Both the position numbers and the translations under genes were made by a program. Of a stretch of DNA of 64,000 bases, positions 1 through 11,193 are shown piece by piece; position 1 is the stretch's first letter; each line of letters starts with the position of its first letter. The stretch is from positions 602,065 through 666,064 of the forward strand of contig JXTB01000030.1 of the NCBI GenBank assembly GCA_002914805.1, in the 5' to 3' direction. Under the pieces are notes generated by a model. That model was not told where the DNA came from and searched no databases. It saw only the letters and a list, made by a program, of their open reading frames with translations. Origin of the DNA: Parasponia andersonii (lineage: Eukaryota > Streptophyta > Magnoliopsida > Rosales > Cannabaceae).

Positions 1-1040
1 GAGCATTCGTCAAACCAAATGGCATCACCAGAAACTCAAAGTGACCATATCGAGTTCTGAATGTTGTCTTAAGTATATCATCCTCTCTTATCTTCGAATA
101 ATGATAACCGGATCTCAAATCGATCTTAGAGAAGAACCTTGAACCACGGAGTTGATCAAACAACTCATCTATCCTTAGCAAAGTATACTTGTTCTTCACT
201 GTCAACTGGTTCAACTTCCGGTAATCCACACAAAGTCTCAACGAACCATCAGCTTTCTTCGCAAACAAAACAGAAGCACCCCAAGGAGAAGTGCTACTGC
301 GAATAAAGCCCTTGGAAAGCAAATCATCCAACTATTTTCTTAATTCTTCCATCTTAGCAGGTGCCATATGATAGGCTGGAATAGAAACTGGCTGAGCTAT
401 AGGAACTAGTTCAATACAGAACTCGATCTCCTTATCTGTTGGTAACCCCAGTAAGTCTTCAGGAAATACCTCTGAATACTTACACAACCAAAAACTATGG
501 GTCTTGATCGTCTGTCTTTACCTCGCCATCCATGGTAAACAAGTTCCTATAACACTAAAGTTTCTTTCTTCCACCCATTCACACTTTCAGAATAGGACTA
601 GGCTTCAATAGACTCATCCTAGCCTGATAGACAATAGGATATCCATCACTAGGAAAAAGAGTCACCCACTTCGTATGACAGTCCATAACCGCTCGATATT
701 TTGACAACCAATCCATACCGAGTATCATGTCGTACTATCCCATCGGTAACACAATCAAATCAGCAAGAAGCTTCCTATCACCAATCACAACCCGACAAGA
801 CTTACACATACTAAACACATCGGCTACTCCTCCCAAAGTGTACCTAACATCAATACATAATCCAAATCAGAAAATTCCAACCCCAATAGTTGAGCAAATA
901 ATAAGGATATGAATGAATGGGATGCACCAGTATCAAAAAAAAACATGTGCCTAAGAGTGCAAAAGAAGGATCATACCGTCAATAACACGTCGGCCGGTAC
1001 GATCCTGAGTGTCGTCTGTCCCAATAAAAGCATAGGCTTG
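1..1040 (-). pseudogene. pol fragment: protease and N-terminal reverse transcriptase
   Basis: The minus strand of 1-510 encodes a gypsy reverse transcriptase N-terminal half, with segments such as [16 protein letters not shown] and [13 protein letters not shown]; the catalytic YxDD box lies off the left edge. Upstream (about 1040-640) is a retropepsin-like stretch ending in YDMILGMDWLSKY, a typical gypsy protease C-terminus. In-frame stops and frameshifts separate the pieces. The product would have cut the polyprotein and copied element RNA to DNA in virus-like particles; here it is not translatable as one protein. Confidence 0.85.
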
Positions 1041-2290
1041 GCCAGTCACTTTCCCTTTCCCTTTGTTGCCTCTTCCCTGACCAGGACGGCTATTGCTGGA
1101 TCCTGGATTACTACTGTCGTATCCACGCCCACCCTGACTCTCTGAGGCCTGAGGAGTCTGAAAGTTCTGAGTAAAACCCTGAGGGTGGTACTAATGCTGA
1201 TAAGGCTGAGGGAAAGTAAAAGCCTGCGAAGTACCATGTGACTGTTGCGACCTCGCTTGAGTGTTCTGATAAGAAACAGAACCAGACTGGCTCCTCTACA
1301 GTCCTCCCTGAGAAAGAGGAGATTTCTACAGACAGTTGGGACACTCCTTCTTCCGATGACCTGGCTGGCCACAAACAAAATATTCTCCATACGGACTGCC
1401 TCTGCCACCCCTTGAAGAACTACTGCTATTCGAGCTCCCACTGTTTGGAGTACCCTGGGATGACCACTGCCCCTGGTTCCTTCTGGTGGCTTTCCTGTCA
1501 TTACCTCTTCGTTAGTTCCTCCCAGAATCCAATCCTTCTTCGATGGCCTCTGCCTGCTGGGCAGCCACTGCAATCTTAGGAAGAGTATGGAAAGTCTGGG
1601 TACCAATCCTGTTGAAACTATTCCGATTTAGATGACTCCTGAACTTGGCAACTCGGTTCTTCTCGCTCGTACCCGGTCCAAGAGCAACACTTACCAACTC
1701 AGTGAACTTTATCAGGTACTCATTCATCAATCTGTTACCTTGAATCAACGTCTCAAATCGGTTCTCCACTTCATCCTATTGATCCTCATTGGTATATTGG
1801 GCATTGAAAATCCGCTCAAAGTCTTCCCAAGTCAAGCCCACTATATCTTGCATTCGTTCCACTGTCTCCCACCAATGAATGGCACTCCCTGTCAAACGGA
1901 TAATAGCAAACACAGCCCAAAACTCAACCAAAGTACCAAGGGCTCGAAAGTGCCTCTCCATCTCACACAACCAAGTAATTGCTATGAGAGCTTCTGGTCT
2001 ACCATCAAACTGCCCTGGCTGGAGACGCATGAACCGCCGGAGATGATCAGCCTGATCCAACTAATGTTCCCTCGGAGTTGGAGGCCAATAGTCTGGATTG
2101 CTCATCTAGACGAATATCTACTGCATTGCCTCAATCAGATGAGTGAAATCCAGATGAAGAGGTTCGACACCCAGCTGATACCTCGGAACTCTTCTAGGAA
2201 GCATCGCTACAAGTCTGAAACAATATGCCAAACTATTTCTGAGATAATGATGCATGCTTGTCATAAAAATAACTTCAATCTAGTTTAATG
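1041..2290 (-). pseudogene. gag of the Del/Tekay-like element
   Basis: Three adjoining minus-strand frames (about 2060-1776, 1769-1512 and 1606-1046) together give a retrotransposon gag: a capsid segment with QADHLRRFMRLQP and an ITWLCEMERHFRAL block, then a Ser/Gly/Gln-rich nucleocapsid tail. A CCHC zinc knuckle lies at about 1345-1385, where the pattern is YxxCGQPGHRKKEC: the first cysteine is replaced by tyrosine (TGT to TAT). A stop and at least one frame change break the gene. The start codon was not fixed; it should lie near 2290. Confidence 0.8.
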
Positions 2291-2318
2291 GTGATATGAC
2301 CGAGCTGTTAAACTCAAA

Positions 2319-2330
2319 GCTCTGATACCA
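2319..2330 (-). other. Primer-binding site (initiator tRNA-Met type)
   Basis: On the minus strand this reads TGGTATCAGAGC, complementary to the 3' end of plant initiator tRNA-Met, and sits 8 bases from the LTR edge at 2339. It fixes the element's strand and the inner LTR border. Confidence 0.85.
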
Positions 2331-2338
2331 AAATTTTC

Positions 2339-4238
2339 TGTCACGACCCAAAACCCGGGCCAGTAGCAGAAGGGGAATTTCACAAAGGTGGGAAATTCTT
2401 TGATTTATTTGAAAAGTGTCAAAAGTTATAATTTTTATAAAAACGGTCCATTTAAATAAAATAACCGGAATTTCATCCCATTAACCACTCCCACAGTTCG
2501 TATATACCATTAAACATAGACTGAATAATAATTAAAAATCACAAAGTCACATAAAAGCCCAAGCATCACCATCATCCACAATAAAAGTCAAATACCAGTA
2601 TAGTATACACAAATTTGCAGACAAAATAGAAAGCAGAAATCTTGGTTCAATGCTAATACAAAACCCAAATAGTCCAAAGATTACGACAACAAACTCCTAG
2701 CATTACCAAGAGACGAATTGCAATCCAGATGATCTCTTACTCCTCTTGATCACCAAGATCGCACTAGATATCACCTGAGGAAGAAGGTAGGGGAGTGAGC
2801 ATAAAATACCCAGTAGAAAAAACAATTACCTTGATTGAAAATATTTTAGTGATGAGGAATTCCTGCATAGTTAGTTTAGTCCAAAACATACATATATATA
2901 TAATCCAAACTAAAAATCCATATATATATAAAAAACAATATAATCAAAACCATCTAATTCATATGCACATGACACAAATCAACCCATATCCATAAGCTCT
3001 CATCCTCTCATCTGTGGAAACCCAGGATGATGACACTAAGTATGCCTAACAACCTGCCTGATACCTAAGCCCATACCCAGAGGGAACACCCTGTGTCGCC
3101 TATCAAACCTGGAGGGGCAACCGAATTGCCTATGCCTGCCAAATTGGGAGGTAATCAGAAGTAACAAAACCCCGCGCGAGTTTGCAAACTTTCACCGACG
3201 GTGGGGCATGCAGTGCCACACTGTAAACCCACGATGCTAATACTGTGTTCATGTATGATCCTATGACACGTGCAATACAGAACTGAAGTGTGAAAATAAT
3301 CATACTCTGGTTTTTCAGTAAAATCAGCATACTAGGTTTTTATAGAAAAACGGGCAGCATAACGGCTCTATTTTTAATATACCCAAAATGACCTACACTC
3401 AGAAAATTCCCAGAGCAATATAGTATATATCTCATACAACCAATTCTTATCACAGATATTCGAGAAACCAAAAATCATATTTGTTCTCATATGTTGCAAA
3501 AAATAAATTTTAATCAAAAACGATATAAAACAGAGGTAATTGAGTCCCTACCTCGCTCGAATCAATACCACTCTATCGAATCCTCAAGGTGTCGTTGACG
3601 ATCGCCCGGAGGGTCGAGAACCAATTCCAAGCTCTCGATCGTCCTCTTGTGAGAAATCAACTTCTCACCGGAGCTTCAATTCCACAAAAGGACTTTTTCC
3701 CTAAATTCCTAGCATCCAAAATAGTTAGGTTAGACATATAACTTGTCCAATTCGGGTCTAGGCCCAAATCAGGCCGGTGGCACACAAAACGAGGCAAATA
3801 TCGACCGTTCGATCTCGATTTCTGTGCCGATCACCAAATATAGGCAATATATATATCAAACTTCTCTATAATCCGAGTACATTCCAAAAATAATAACAAA
3901 AACACAATCCAACAGCCGGATAAAAAAGTCAAACTTAAACTCAAAATATCCAAAAATGGCAACTTTCAATCCGGGCAAAATAGGGTTGAGATATATATAC
4001 CTTGATGATCCTTGAGACGAGACGAATCCAACGGGACCGGTTGGAGGTCGAACGGTGGCCAGAATCGTCACCGGTGACGAAAAAACTGAAACGACAATTT
4101 GGAGGATTTCCAGCGTTACAGGTAACGGCGGTGGAGCTTCGATGCGGTCTGACGAGTCGATGCCAACGGTTAGTGGCGCGGGCGGACGACGGCCAGAGCA
4201 GCTCCTGCAGCAACTCCTGCTTCTTCTAATCGAGAAAC

Positions 4239-4291
<53 letters not shown>

Positions 4292-4400
4292 GGGGGAAAA
4301 GAGAGAGAGAGAAAAGAAAAGGACAGGGCACGTGGCTCTGTCTTATAGGGCTGTTTAATTTTTCAAAAATTACACATAAGTCTCCAAATTTTAAATCTCT
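2339..4400 (-). repeat. 5' LTR of the Del/Tekay-like element (outer edge not resolved)
   Basis: The LTR inner end reads tgtcacgaccc on the plus strand, the same terminal sequence as the chromovirus LTR at 60232. A minus-strand TATA-like motif (CTATAAGA, about 4341-4348) is followed downstream by a CT-rich leader (the GA microsatellite at 4240-4289), suggesting the U3/R promoter. No second LTR copy is in the window, so the outer boundary is estimated and could lie up to about 4.6 kb. Confidence 0.55.
4240..4289. repeat. (GA)n microsatellite
   Basis: About 25 uninterrupted GA units inside the LTR just downstream (minus strand) of its TATA-like motif. Open frames across it encode only Arg-Glu or Ser-Leu runs and are not genes. 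Confidence 0.95.
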
Positions 4401-5420
4401 ATCAATCGAGTCCCCCAAAAATTGATATTTAGTCACTCTGCACAATACTTTTGCAAATTAATTTCCCTAATATTTTATCTGAAAAATTGATAAATTGTCT
4501 AAATTACCCTCCCAAAATACAGATTTTACACAAATGACTCGTAATTTTTTTTTAATTTAATGGCTCACAATTTAAGACTTAAATTTAGCTCCAATCTAAA
4601 AAAACTTTGAATTAGCAAGAAAAAAAAATATCTTGTAATTATTTGCTTCACCAAGAAAAATAAAACCCTTCAACTTCTTTTTTTTTTTTTTTCTCTCTCT
4701 ATTAAACACCTTTAAGTCTCAGCCCTCCGTCTCTATTATTTTTTTTTCTCAAAGTTTAATGTTTCAGTATCCATGACAAGAAAATTTTCCACATTAGTTT
4801 ATCTTTTTTTTGTGGTCTAAATTAGCATATTTATTTAAAAAAAGACCAATTAAATACATAACGATTTGTCCTTTTAATATTCCCTAATTTTAGTTTATAT
4901 TATTTTAGTGTTAGTTGTTGTTCTTTAGATTTTAGTTTTGGAAGTTTGAGCTACTATGTGAATACTATAACTATTTAGACAATTGACTATTGAGAATCAC
5001 ACCAAAAAGCCTAACTTTTTTTCCCTTTTAGTTTTTTTTTTCTTTAAATGTAAAAACAATACATAGAAAATTAGATCATGAAAGTTTCATGCGCCAGAGC
5101 CAACAAGAAAGCCTAAGATAGAAATTCCATTGTAGTTTTTATCATACTAAGAAAATAATTGTTAACTTTTAGAACATCAAATCATTGTTAATATGTAGAG
5201 AGAAAGAACAAATAATTTACCTTTTAATTATAGTAAGCTTTTTTCTTTTCTTTTCTTTTTTTTTCTTTTCTTTTTTTTTTTTAAGCTAAGAGTTGTCAAC
5301 GTCAAGTTGTTGATAACTCAATACTTTGACTAATGTTATTTAAGTTGCTTAAAATTTCATAATCTTATTATCCTAGATTTTTGGTGATATATAACAAGAA
5401 GGTTTTTGGATTCAATTCAA
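4400..5420. other. AT-rich intergenic DNA, no gene seen
   Basis: Long T and A runs (4676-4693, 4738-4748, 5027-5041, 5239-5282) and no supported coding frame. It may include the outer end of the preceding LTR. Confidence 0.6.
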
Positions 5421-7020
5421 CAGCTGTAGAAAGGTATTTTAATAGAAAGTTAGAGTCACCAATTCTTAGGAGGAAAGATAGAGAAAATACAAAATCAAGT
5501 AATGTGGATATCAATCTTGTAAAACCTTTAACAAATCTAGGTTAAGAATTCTAATTTCATAGAACAATCCTAATGTTAAAGATCAAGTTCAACGAACATA
5601 TATATATATATATATAAAAATTTCCTTGTCAACCTTGGCAACACAACTTTCCATAGACAAAATTTGGGAAAAAATCAAGAAAATTCCACTTTGCATGGTT
5701 TGAAAAAGTTTGCTAATTGCTTATAACACGGTATAGTGAAGGATGCTACACTTATGTTGTTATCTTTTTAAGCCAAATCTTAGAGATCAATCAGGTGGTG
5801 ATTATTTTGTTGGTTAAAGATTTTCGAATTAGATTAAGAGTAAAAGATTTTACATTCATATTAGAGGGTTTAATAGTAAACATAATCAAGCATGGAAAAA
5901 GTGTTAAGCCTTGATAAACTAAAAATAACATATTTAGACCATTTTATCAAAGTAATCAGATCAAATTCGTGTTAGTATAGATGCCGCTTGATTACATCAA
6001 TTGATTGAGTTTATTTTCTTTTACTTTAAGGGCTTGATTTTCGTAGTGATAATCAATCTGAAAATTCAAGCAACCAAGATAAACTTCTTAAGCTCTTGCA
6101 CTTTCTAACTAATCACAGTGAAGATATCAAATACATTATATTAAAGAATACTCCAAACAATTTAAAATTGATATCATCTGACATGCAGAAAGATATTGTG
6201 AAAGCTATTGCAATAATAACTATTAGTGTTATTATTAAAGAAACTAGTGATTCATTATTTTGTGTTTTAGTTTATGAATCTCATAATATTCAATTAAGGA
6301 GTATGTGATTGTAGTACTGTTATATGTTGATAAGAATAGAAATGTAATTGAGTATTTTATAGGAATTGAACATGTTGCTGGTATCACAGGTTTATCACTT
6401 AAGGACAATATCAATATATAGATTAGGTATATTTATATTAAGGGGATAAGATTGTGATGGGATGAGTAGGTGAGATCAATTATCTCAAAACACTTATTTT
6501 AAAAGAAAATTTGTGTACTTTTTATGTTCATTGTTTTGCTCATCAACTACAACTAGCTTTTATAGCTATGTGGAAGAAATATATTCAAAGTGTATCATTT
6601 TTTATCGTAATTGTTGGTATTATAAATGTTGTTAGAACTTTTTCAAAACATTGTGATCTTCTTCGAGAAAAAAAAAAACAAGATACCATAATTGTTGAAG
6701 CATTTAAGAATAGTGAGATCTCAAGTGGTCAAGGCCAAAACTAGGAAATTTCTCTGAAATACCTAAGTCATACTATTGGAACTCACATTATGGTCTATTC
6801 ATTAGTTTATCGACTTATGATATTGGTATTAATTTTACTAGTTACTATTATTATTGTAGAATTAGTATTTTTTTTTTTATGAATTTTGTTAGAAATTAAC
6901 TATGCAATAGAATGGATGATCAATGGATGGATGATAATTTACTTCTATATGCGAAGAAAAATATTCTTAATAGTGATGATAATTAAGTTATTATACAACA
7001 TTTTCAAAGCATAAAAACAG
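5420..7020 (+). pseudogene. hAT-type transposase pseudogene (TTF zinc finger / DUF4371 family), internally deleted
   Basis: Scattered plus-strand frames line up in the order of plant TTF-type zinc-finger/DUF4371 hAT-like transposases. There is an N-terminal RYFNRK and NTKSSNVDINL segment (about 5430-5545), a TTF zinc-finger segment (FPCQPWQHNFP, about 5621-5660), the DUF4371 block (LTNHSEDIKYIILKNTPNNL and SSDMQKDIVKA, from 6096), a YVHCFAHQLQLAFIA block near 6520-6560, and a C-terminal NRMDDQWMDDNLLLY segment at about 6908-6955. The usual RNase H-like region between the last two is missing, so the copy is internally deleted. Several stops and frameshifts confirm a pseudogene. Terminal inverted repeats were not found. 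Confidence 0.75.
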
Positions 7021-7059
7021 TTGTAAAATTAATAATTTTTAAGAGTATATATTTTATTA

Positions 7060-7080
7060 AATATATATATATATATATAT
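7060..7080. repeat. (TA)n microsatellite
   Basis: Alternating AT run immediately after the hAT pseudogene remnant; shorter ones occur near 5599-5617 and 33000-33012. Confidence 0.85.
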
Positions 7081-7262
7081 GTCACGATGTAAGCACAAAA
7101 ATTCCTAATTTCGTCCCAGTATGTCCCTTTCCCATGGCCATTTATCAATGAAGCCCTAAAGTAGACATTATTAGTTATACGTGTCCTACCATATTAACTA
7201 GTTGAAATTACTAATTTGACATCATGTAAATTGTGGTTTTTGTCCAATCGCGTTAAGTCAGT

Positions 7263-7414
7263 ATGCTTGTAATTGAGAAATTAATCTCGTTCATAGTATT
7301 TTTTTTTTTGCAAGATATTCATAATAAGCAGAACACAATATGCTTGTAATTGAGAAATTAATCTCGTTCATAGTATTTTTGTTTGCAAGATATTCATAAT
7401 AAGCAGAACACAAT
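7263..7414. repeat. Tandem duplication, two units of about 76 bp
   Basis: The segment starting atgcttgtaattgag and ending gcagaacacaat at 7263-7339 is repeated at 7340-7414 with only a shortened T run, so the duplication is recent. An open frame across it is an artefact of the repeat. Confidence 0.95.
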
Positions 7415-8400
7415 TCTTGCCGCAAAAAATTATAATAGAGAAAAATGTTTTGAAATTTAATAGAGTACAATACATAATAAAACAAACTATATAAAACTTA
7501 TACAATACTTTCATTTAAAAAAAAAAAAAAATCGCACGTGTATGAGAATTAGCCATTAGGTTTTGAGAGTGATCTTGGCTTCAATATTCGTCTCCAACCT
7601 TATGGACTTGGACTAAGTATATGACAAACTAAGCATTATCCTTATCATCATCATCCTGAAATTGAGAAGGAAAACATATCGGTATTAAATAACATTATGA
7701 ACATGTGGGACGTCATTTGAATGTTTAAGTCAAAATATATTTAAGTACCCAATGATATATCATCAAAAATCCCTTGAAACTTTTTCACTTCGAAATAGCA
7801 AACAAACTCTAACTAATTAAATATTCTTGGATTAATCCGTGCAAAAGAAGTCGGGATAATTACTTGGAAATTATAATTATTTCTTTTTGACAGAAATCCT
7901 CTATTATATTTTTAAAGGTCAAATAAGACCTTTATATGGCTTTCTTTCAATTATTTTTCTACAATTTTTTTTTTTAACACACTCAAAGTTTAAAATATAT
8001 CCCCACCCAATCAACTAAACTCGTGAGATGGAAAAATAAAAATGTTGATCAAATTATCCTTAAAAGAACAAGAAACCCAAAATTTCTCTTCATCATAACA
8101 AACATAAATCCAAAATCAAATTAAAATTTTGTTATTTTGTGAAAACATGTGTGGAATTCAGTATTTATTATATATATTATATGCCTTGGAGATGGTCTAA
8201 GAATGAATACAATACTAGTAATGCTCATTAAAACTGGGACAGACCATGTTCAAGTACTTTAACTTGTAGTTGGGAAGATAGTCTAATTTAACCCACATCT
8301 CTCGGTATCAAAAGTCTTAAGTTCGAATTTCACTCCGCTCAAAAAAAATAAATAAATAAATAAAATCTGTTTCCTCAAAAATAAAAAATTAATTTGCTGG
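7415..8400. other. AT-rich intergenic DNA downstream of the cystatin-like gene
   Basis: No coding frame, RNA gene or clear mobile element was recognised. It should contain the 3' flank of the minus-strand gene ending at 8409. Confidence 0.5.
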
Positions 8401-8408
8401 ATTGTAGC

Positions 8409-8906
8409 TCAAAGTACCTGCACTTCTCCTAAAAGTACTAAGTTTTGGGCCTCCTTGGAATTATCCGAGGACTTCTCCAACACTGAAGCCACGTAACGAA
8501 ACTTCTGACCCGCCTTTTCGTCGAGTGCCTCCATCATTATATAGTACATCATACCTGAAACCACTTCCTGCTGATTCACATTCACCACCTTCACAAGCTT
8601 CAGAGCCTCATTCTACGACAACATACACAAGCAAACGACAATAATCATTTTGGTCCAAAATTGAAAAATCTCTACACTTGTTTTATAGTATTTCTTGTTT
8701 ATTTAAATAAATACTAATTAAATTGAAAGCAATTTGTCTTAAGATGATGTTGAGAAAATCTCCAACGTGATTTTGAAGGGAAAAAAAAATAAAAATTTAT
8801 GTACCTTTTTCTTGTTATGCTCATCGATAGTGAAACAGGTAAGGTCTATGAACTTCGGGTCTTTCTCAAATCCTTCCACTCCGCGGAGTCGGCCAATTTC
8901 TTCCAT
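8409..8906 (-). CDS. Divergent cystatin-like protein, two exons
   Basis: Two exons, complement(8906..8805) and complement(8612..8409), encode 101 residues. Exon 1 (102 nt, starting at the ATG at 8906) ends AAAAAG|GTACAT; exon 2 starts after GTCGTAG|AATGAG; phase is 0. Exon 1 is exactly as long as cystatin exon 1 of the gene at 35268. The product is cystatin-like: VEGFEK, then LTCFTIDEHNKKK in place of the plant signature [13 protein letters not shown], then LVKVVNVN and YYI. The inhibitory loop QxVxG reads EVVSG after a one-residue insertion, and the second-loop Pro-Trp is replaced by Ser-Ser. Family knowledge says both loops contact papain-like proteases, so classical inhibition is doubtful. 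No signal peptide is seen. Intact frames and splice sites leave open a living divergent gene or a young pseudogene. Confidence 0.75.
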
Positions 8907-9600
8907 TAGTTTCTTGATCGATCTCCTCTTCTCAAAGATTTCTCTGCTTGTTGTTCTTCCCAATTGCACCTTGCAATTGTATATCTTTAAATCATATATA
9001 TCAAATAATATAGGACATCATGTTACATATTTATATACAATCGTATGCCTCCTTCTCGGCTTTTTTTTTTTAAAATTTTTCTTTTTTAATATAGTTGTTG
9101 TTTTCTCTATGTATTGATTCGTTGAACAAGGTATCTTAATCATTAAAAAAAGTACCGCTGGTGTACGCTTTTTGACCCGTGTAAAGACGTTTGACTTGCC
9201 TAATCTGATGATTCATCCATTCTGAATTGACCATCAAGTGGCAATTTTTTTATTTTTATTTTTATTTTTTTTGCATAGATAAGGTAGTGCAAATGGGCAG
9301 TCTACAATGATTGATACGTAGCTTTTGCCGACCGATCGAAAATATTAAATGAAAGGGAAAAGTATATGCCAGCTTCTAATTACTGAATTCAAGCAAAAAG
9401 AAAAAAAGAAAAGGCTACTAATTAGTTATTTCATCATTCTTTCTACAATTTTATGTAGATGATGCAGAGTTGTCTTGTCTTGTATTATTAATTCTCGAGA
9501 TGAGAATCAAGCAGCCCATGTGCTCCAATTGAAAATTTTGGGAGTCAACATATCTGAATCATTTTTCATGAGAAAGACTGAACTGCAACAAAATTTGATT
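8907..9600. other. 5' flank of the cystatin-like gene; no other gene seen
   Basis: AT-rich with poly-T runs. The frame open to 8969 upstream of the cystatin ATG has no ATG there (it begins with GTG), so the ATG at 8906 was preferred. Confidence 0.5.
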
Positions 9601-10014
9601 GTGGATGAATAATACATTTGTATATGAAATTCACTTTTATATTTGCCTACGCTACATTTTTTTTTTATAAAGAAAAAAAAATTCAAAAGCTTCCGAATCC
9701 AAAACTTCAAACATATTTGCAACAACTTCTTTTGAGTCCGAAAAAGAAGATCAATCTGAGGTTGCTGAAAATGAGTCTCCACCTGAACCATTCAAAGACG
9801 AGGAAATTAGTTCAAACAAAGACAACTGAGGGGTACAATGTTTCTCTTACTTATTCTTCAATTTATTATGCATTTTGAAATGAAGAATTGGTGAAGGATT
9901 ACAAAACCCGTAGTTTTCCGGATGAAAGAAATTTCGACTTGGAATTCACACCCTTAGGCATTGTGAGAGTTCTTAAAGAATTTCAATGCATGAAAGTTGT
10001 GTCTATTTTGATGG

Positions 10015-10019
10015 ATATG
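10015..10019. repeat. Target-site duplication atatg (left)
   Basis: Identical to 22802-22806; the five bases flank the two LTR outer ends and define the insertion at 10020-22801. Confidence 0.9.
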
Positions 10020-10853
10020 TGTGTTGGAGCAGTTTCTCATCAACCGTCCATGTGTCTCTGAACCGCTGATACTGTATTCTCCAACCGTCCACATGTCCTC
10101 ACTATTCCAAAGTACTCTGAACTCCAAGCAGGGTCGGAGAGACGAGGGTGGCCACCTGCAAAGACTCTCCGATGCTCAAGTCAGTGGTCTATCTTTTATT
10201 CAGGGTAGCAAGGAATTAGTTCTATATGAGTATATATTTTTTTCTTGCTCGTAAGCTTTTTTATATACTTCTTTTTTGTAAGTGTATATACCTCCTTCGG
10301 AAACGCATGGCTCATATATATATATAGTCCTGAGATTGTGAACCATGCGGGTCTCAATCTCAGGACTGAGTACCTTTCTCCTCAAAGTTTTTTCCAGAGG
10401 TCACGGGTCGAGATTACCGTGATCTCCTCTGTATCACCGTAGCCTGATTTCTGCTGCCTCCTACGACTTGAGTCTGTCAGGGGTGAGATTTAGACAAATC
10501 GACGTTCTGTCAGGATGGCTTGCCCTTTGCGCATGCCTACCCAAGATCGCATTAAATACTCTGTCCGAATCTGGAGTTGCGAGTTGCTTTCCATTGTATT
10601 CTGGTGGAAGACCCTTGGGGTTTCCGACCCCCCAGCTGTCGAGGTAAGGGTCGGACTCAGCTGAGACTGTCCAGGGTCTGTGATGGGCTCGGCCCTAACC
10701 TCGGACAATCCAATGGCCGATTGTGATATCACGTGTGACCCGCGTGGCCTTTAGCTAATCACTTTCGACACTTGTCAGACGGTGGGCTCCTTTTGTGACA
10801 TGTTCTGCCGCTTAATCGTCCACGTGGCGTATGACTTAGGAACGGGTCCCACA
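10020..10853 (-). repeat. 3' LTR of the 12.8 kb gypsy element
   Basis: Starts tgtgttggagcag beside the TSD and ends gggtcccaca. Matched along its length by 21971-22801, with shared blocks such as ggtggccacctgcaaagac and the long tail up to gacttaggaacgggtcccac. Scattered substitutions indicate an older insertion. Confidence 0.92.
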
Positions 10854-10868
10854 ATTGCCCCCATTTCT
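10854..10868 (-). other. Polypurine tract of the 12.8 kb gypsy element
   Basis: On the minus strand it reads GAGAAATGGGGGCAAT directly before the 3' LTR, the expected plus-strand priming site for a minus-strand element. Confidence 0.7.
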
Positions 10869-11064
10869 CTACTAGATGGATTCGTATTCGTCAAGTGGGG
10901 AAATCATTTATCCGTTCCTCCAATCTGGGAGATGCACATGGCTCCCCCCTGCCGACGCGGAGGCACGTCATCCCACGTCACGAAATCTGTTTGAATTTCT
11001 AAGTTCTGACTGTTTGGTCTCCTTAGCTCTCCCCTTTCCCAGAAAAACTCTTCAGCTCCCCCTC

Positions 11065-11071
11065 TATAAAA
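11065..11071 (+). promoter_or_regulatory. TATA box for the antisense gene
   Basis: TATAAAA in a cctctataaaagccgc context, about 130 bp upstream of the ATG at 11194 and outside the LTR. This gives the antisense gene a plausible promoter of its own, facing against gag-pol. Confidence 0.6.
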
Positions 11072-11193
11072 GCCGCAATTACGCTCATTTGCCACTTTAC
11101 TAAAATCTTCAACTATTTTAGCCTCATAACATCCTAGGGTTTCCGATTTCCTCCATTCTAGAGACTTTTACTCTTTCATTCGTATTCAGAACA

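Larger units (their letters stand above)
1..4400 (-). mobile_element. Ty3/gypsy LTR retrotransposon (Del/Tekay-like), left-truncated by window
   Basis: Reading the minus strand from about 2.3 kb down to base 1 gives, in order, a primer-binding site, gag, zinc knuckle, protease and the first half of reverse transcriptase, the normal gypsy order. The rest of pol and the 3' LTR lie beyond the left edge. The 5' LTR begins next to the primer-binding site at 2339 and extends to higher coordinates; its outer end was not located, so 4400 is approximate. The coding region is broken by frameshifts and stops, so the copy is dead. The Del/Tekay assignment rests on the reverse transcriptase and gag style and is moderate. 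Confidence 0.85.

Noticed and set aside
1046-1606. 186-residue minus-strand open frame as a gene of its own
   Set aside because: It is a shifted frame of gag: the zinc knuckle and Gly/Gln-rich tail appear only in the neighbouring frame, so this is a shadow.
1632-2288. 218-residue plus-strand open frame
   Set aside because: It lies exactly antisense to the gag capsid region of the Del/Tekay-like element and has no recognisable domain; the minus-strand gag explains the sequence.
4055-4445. Arg-Glu-rich and Ser-Leu-rich frames
   Set aside because: Translations of the (GA)n microsatellite in the LTR.
7291-7485. 64-residue frame with an internal peptide repeat
   Set aside because: Produced by the 76 bp tandem duplication; no homology seen.
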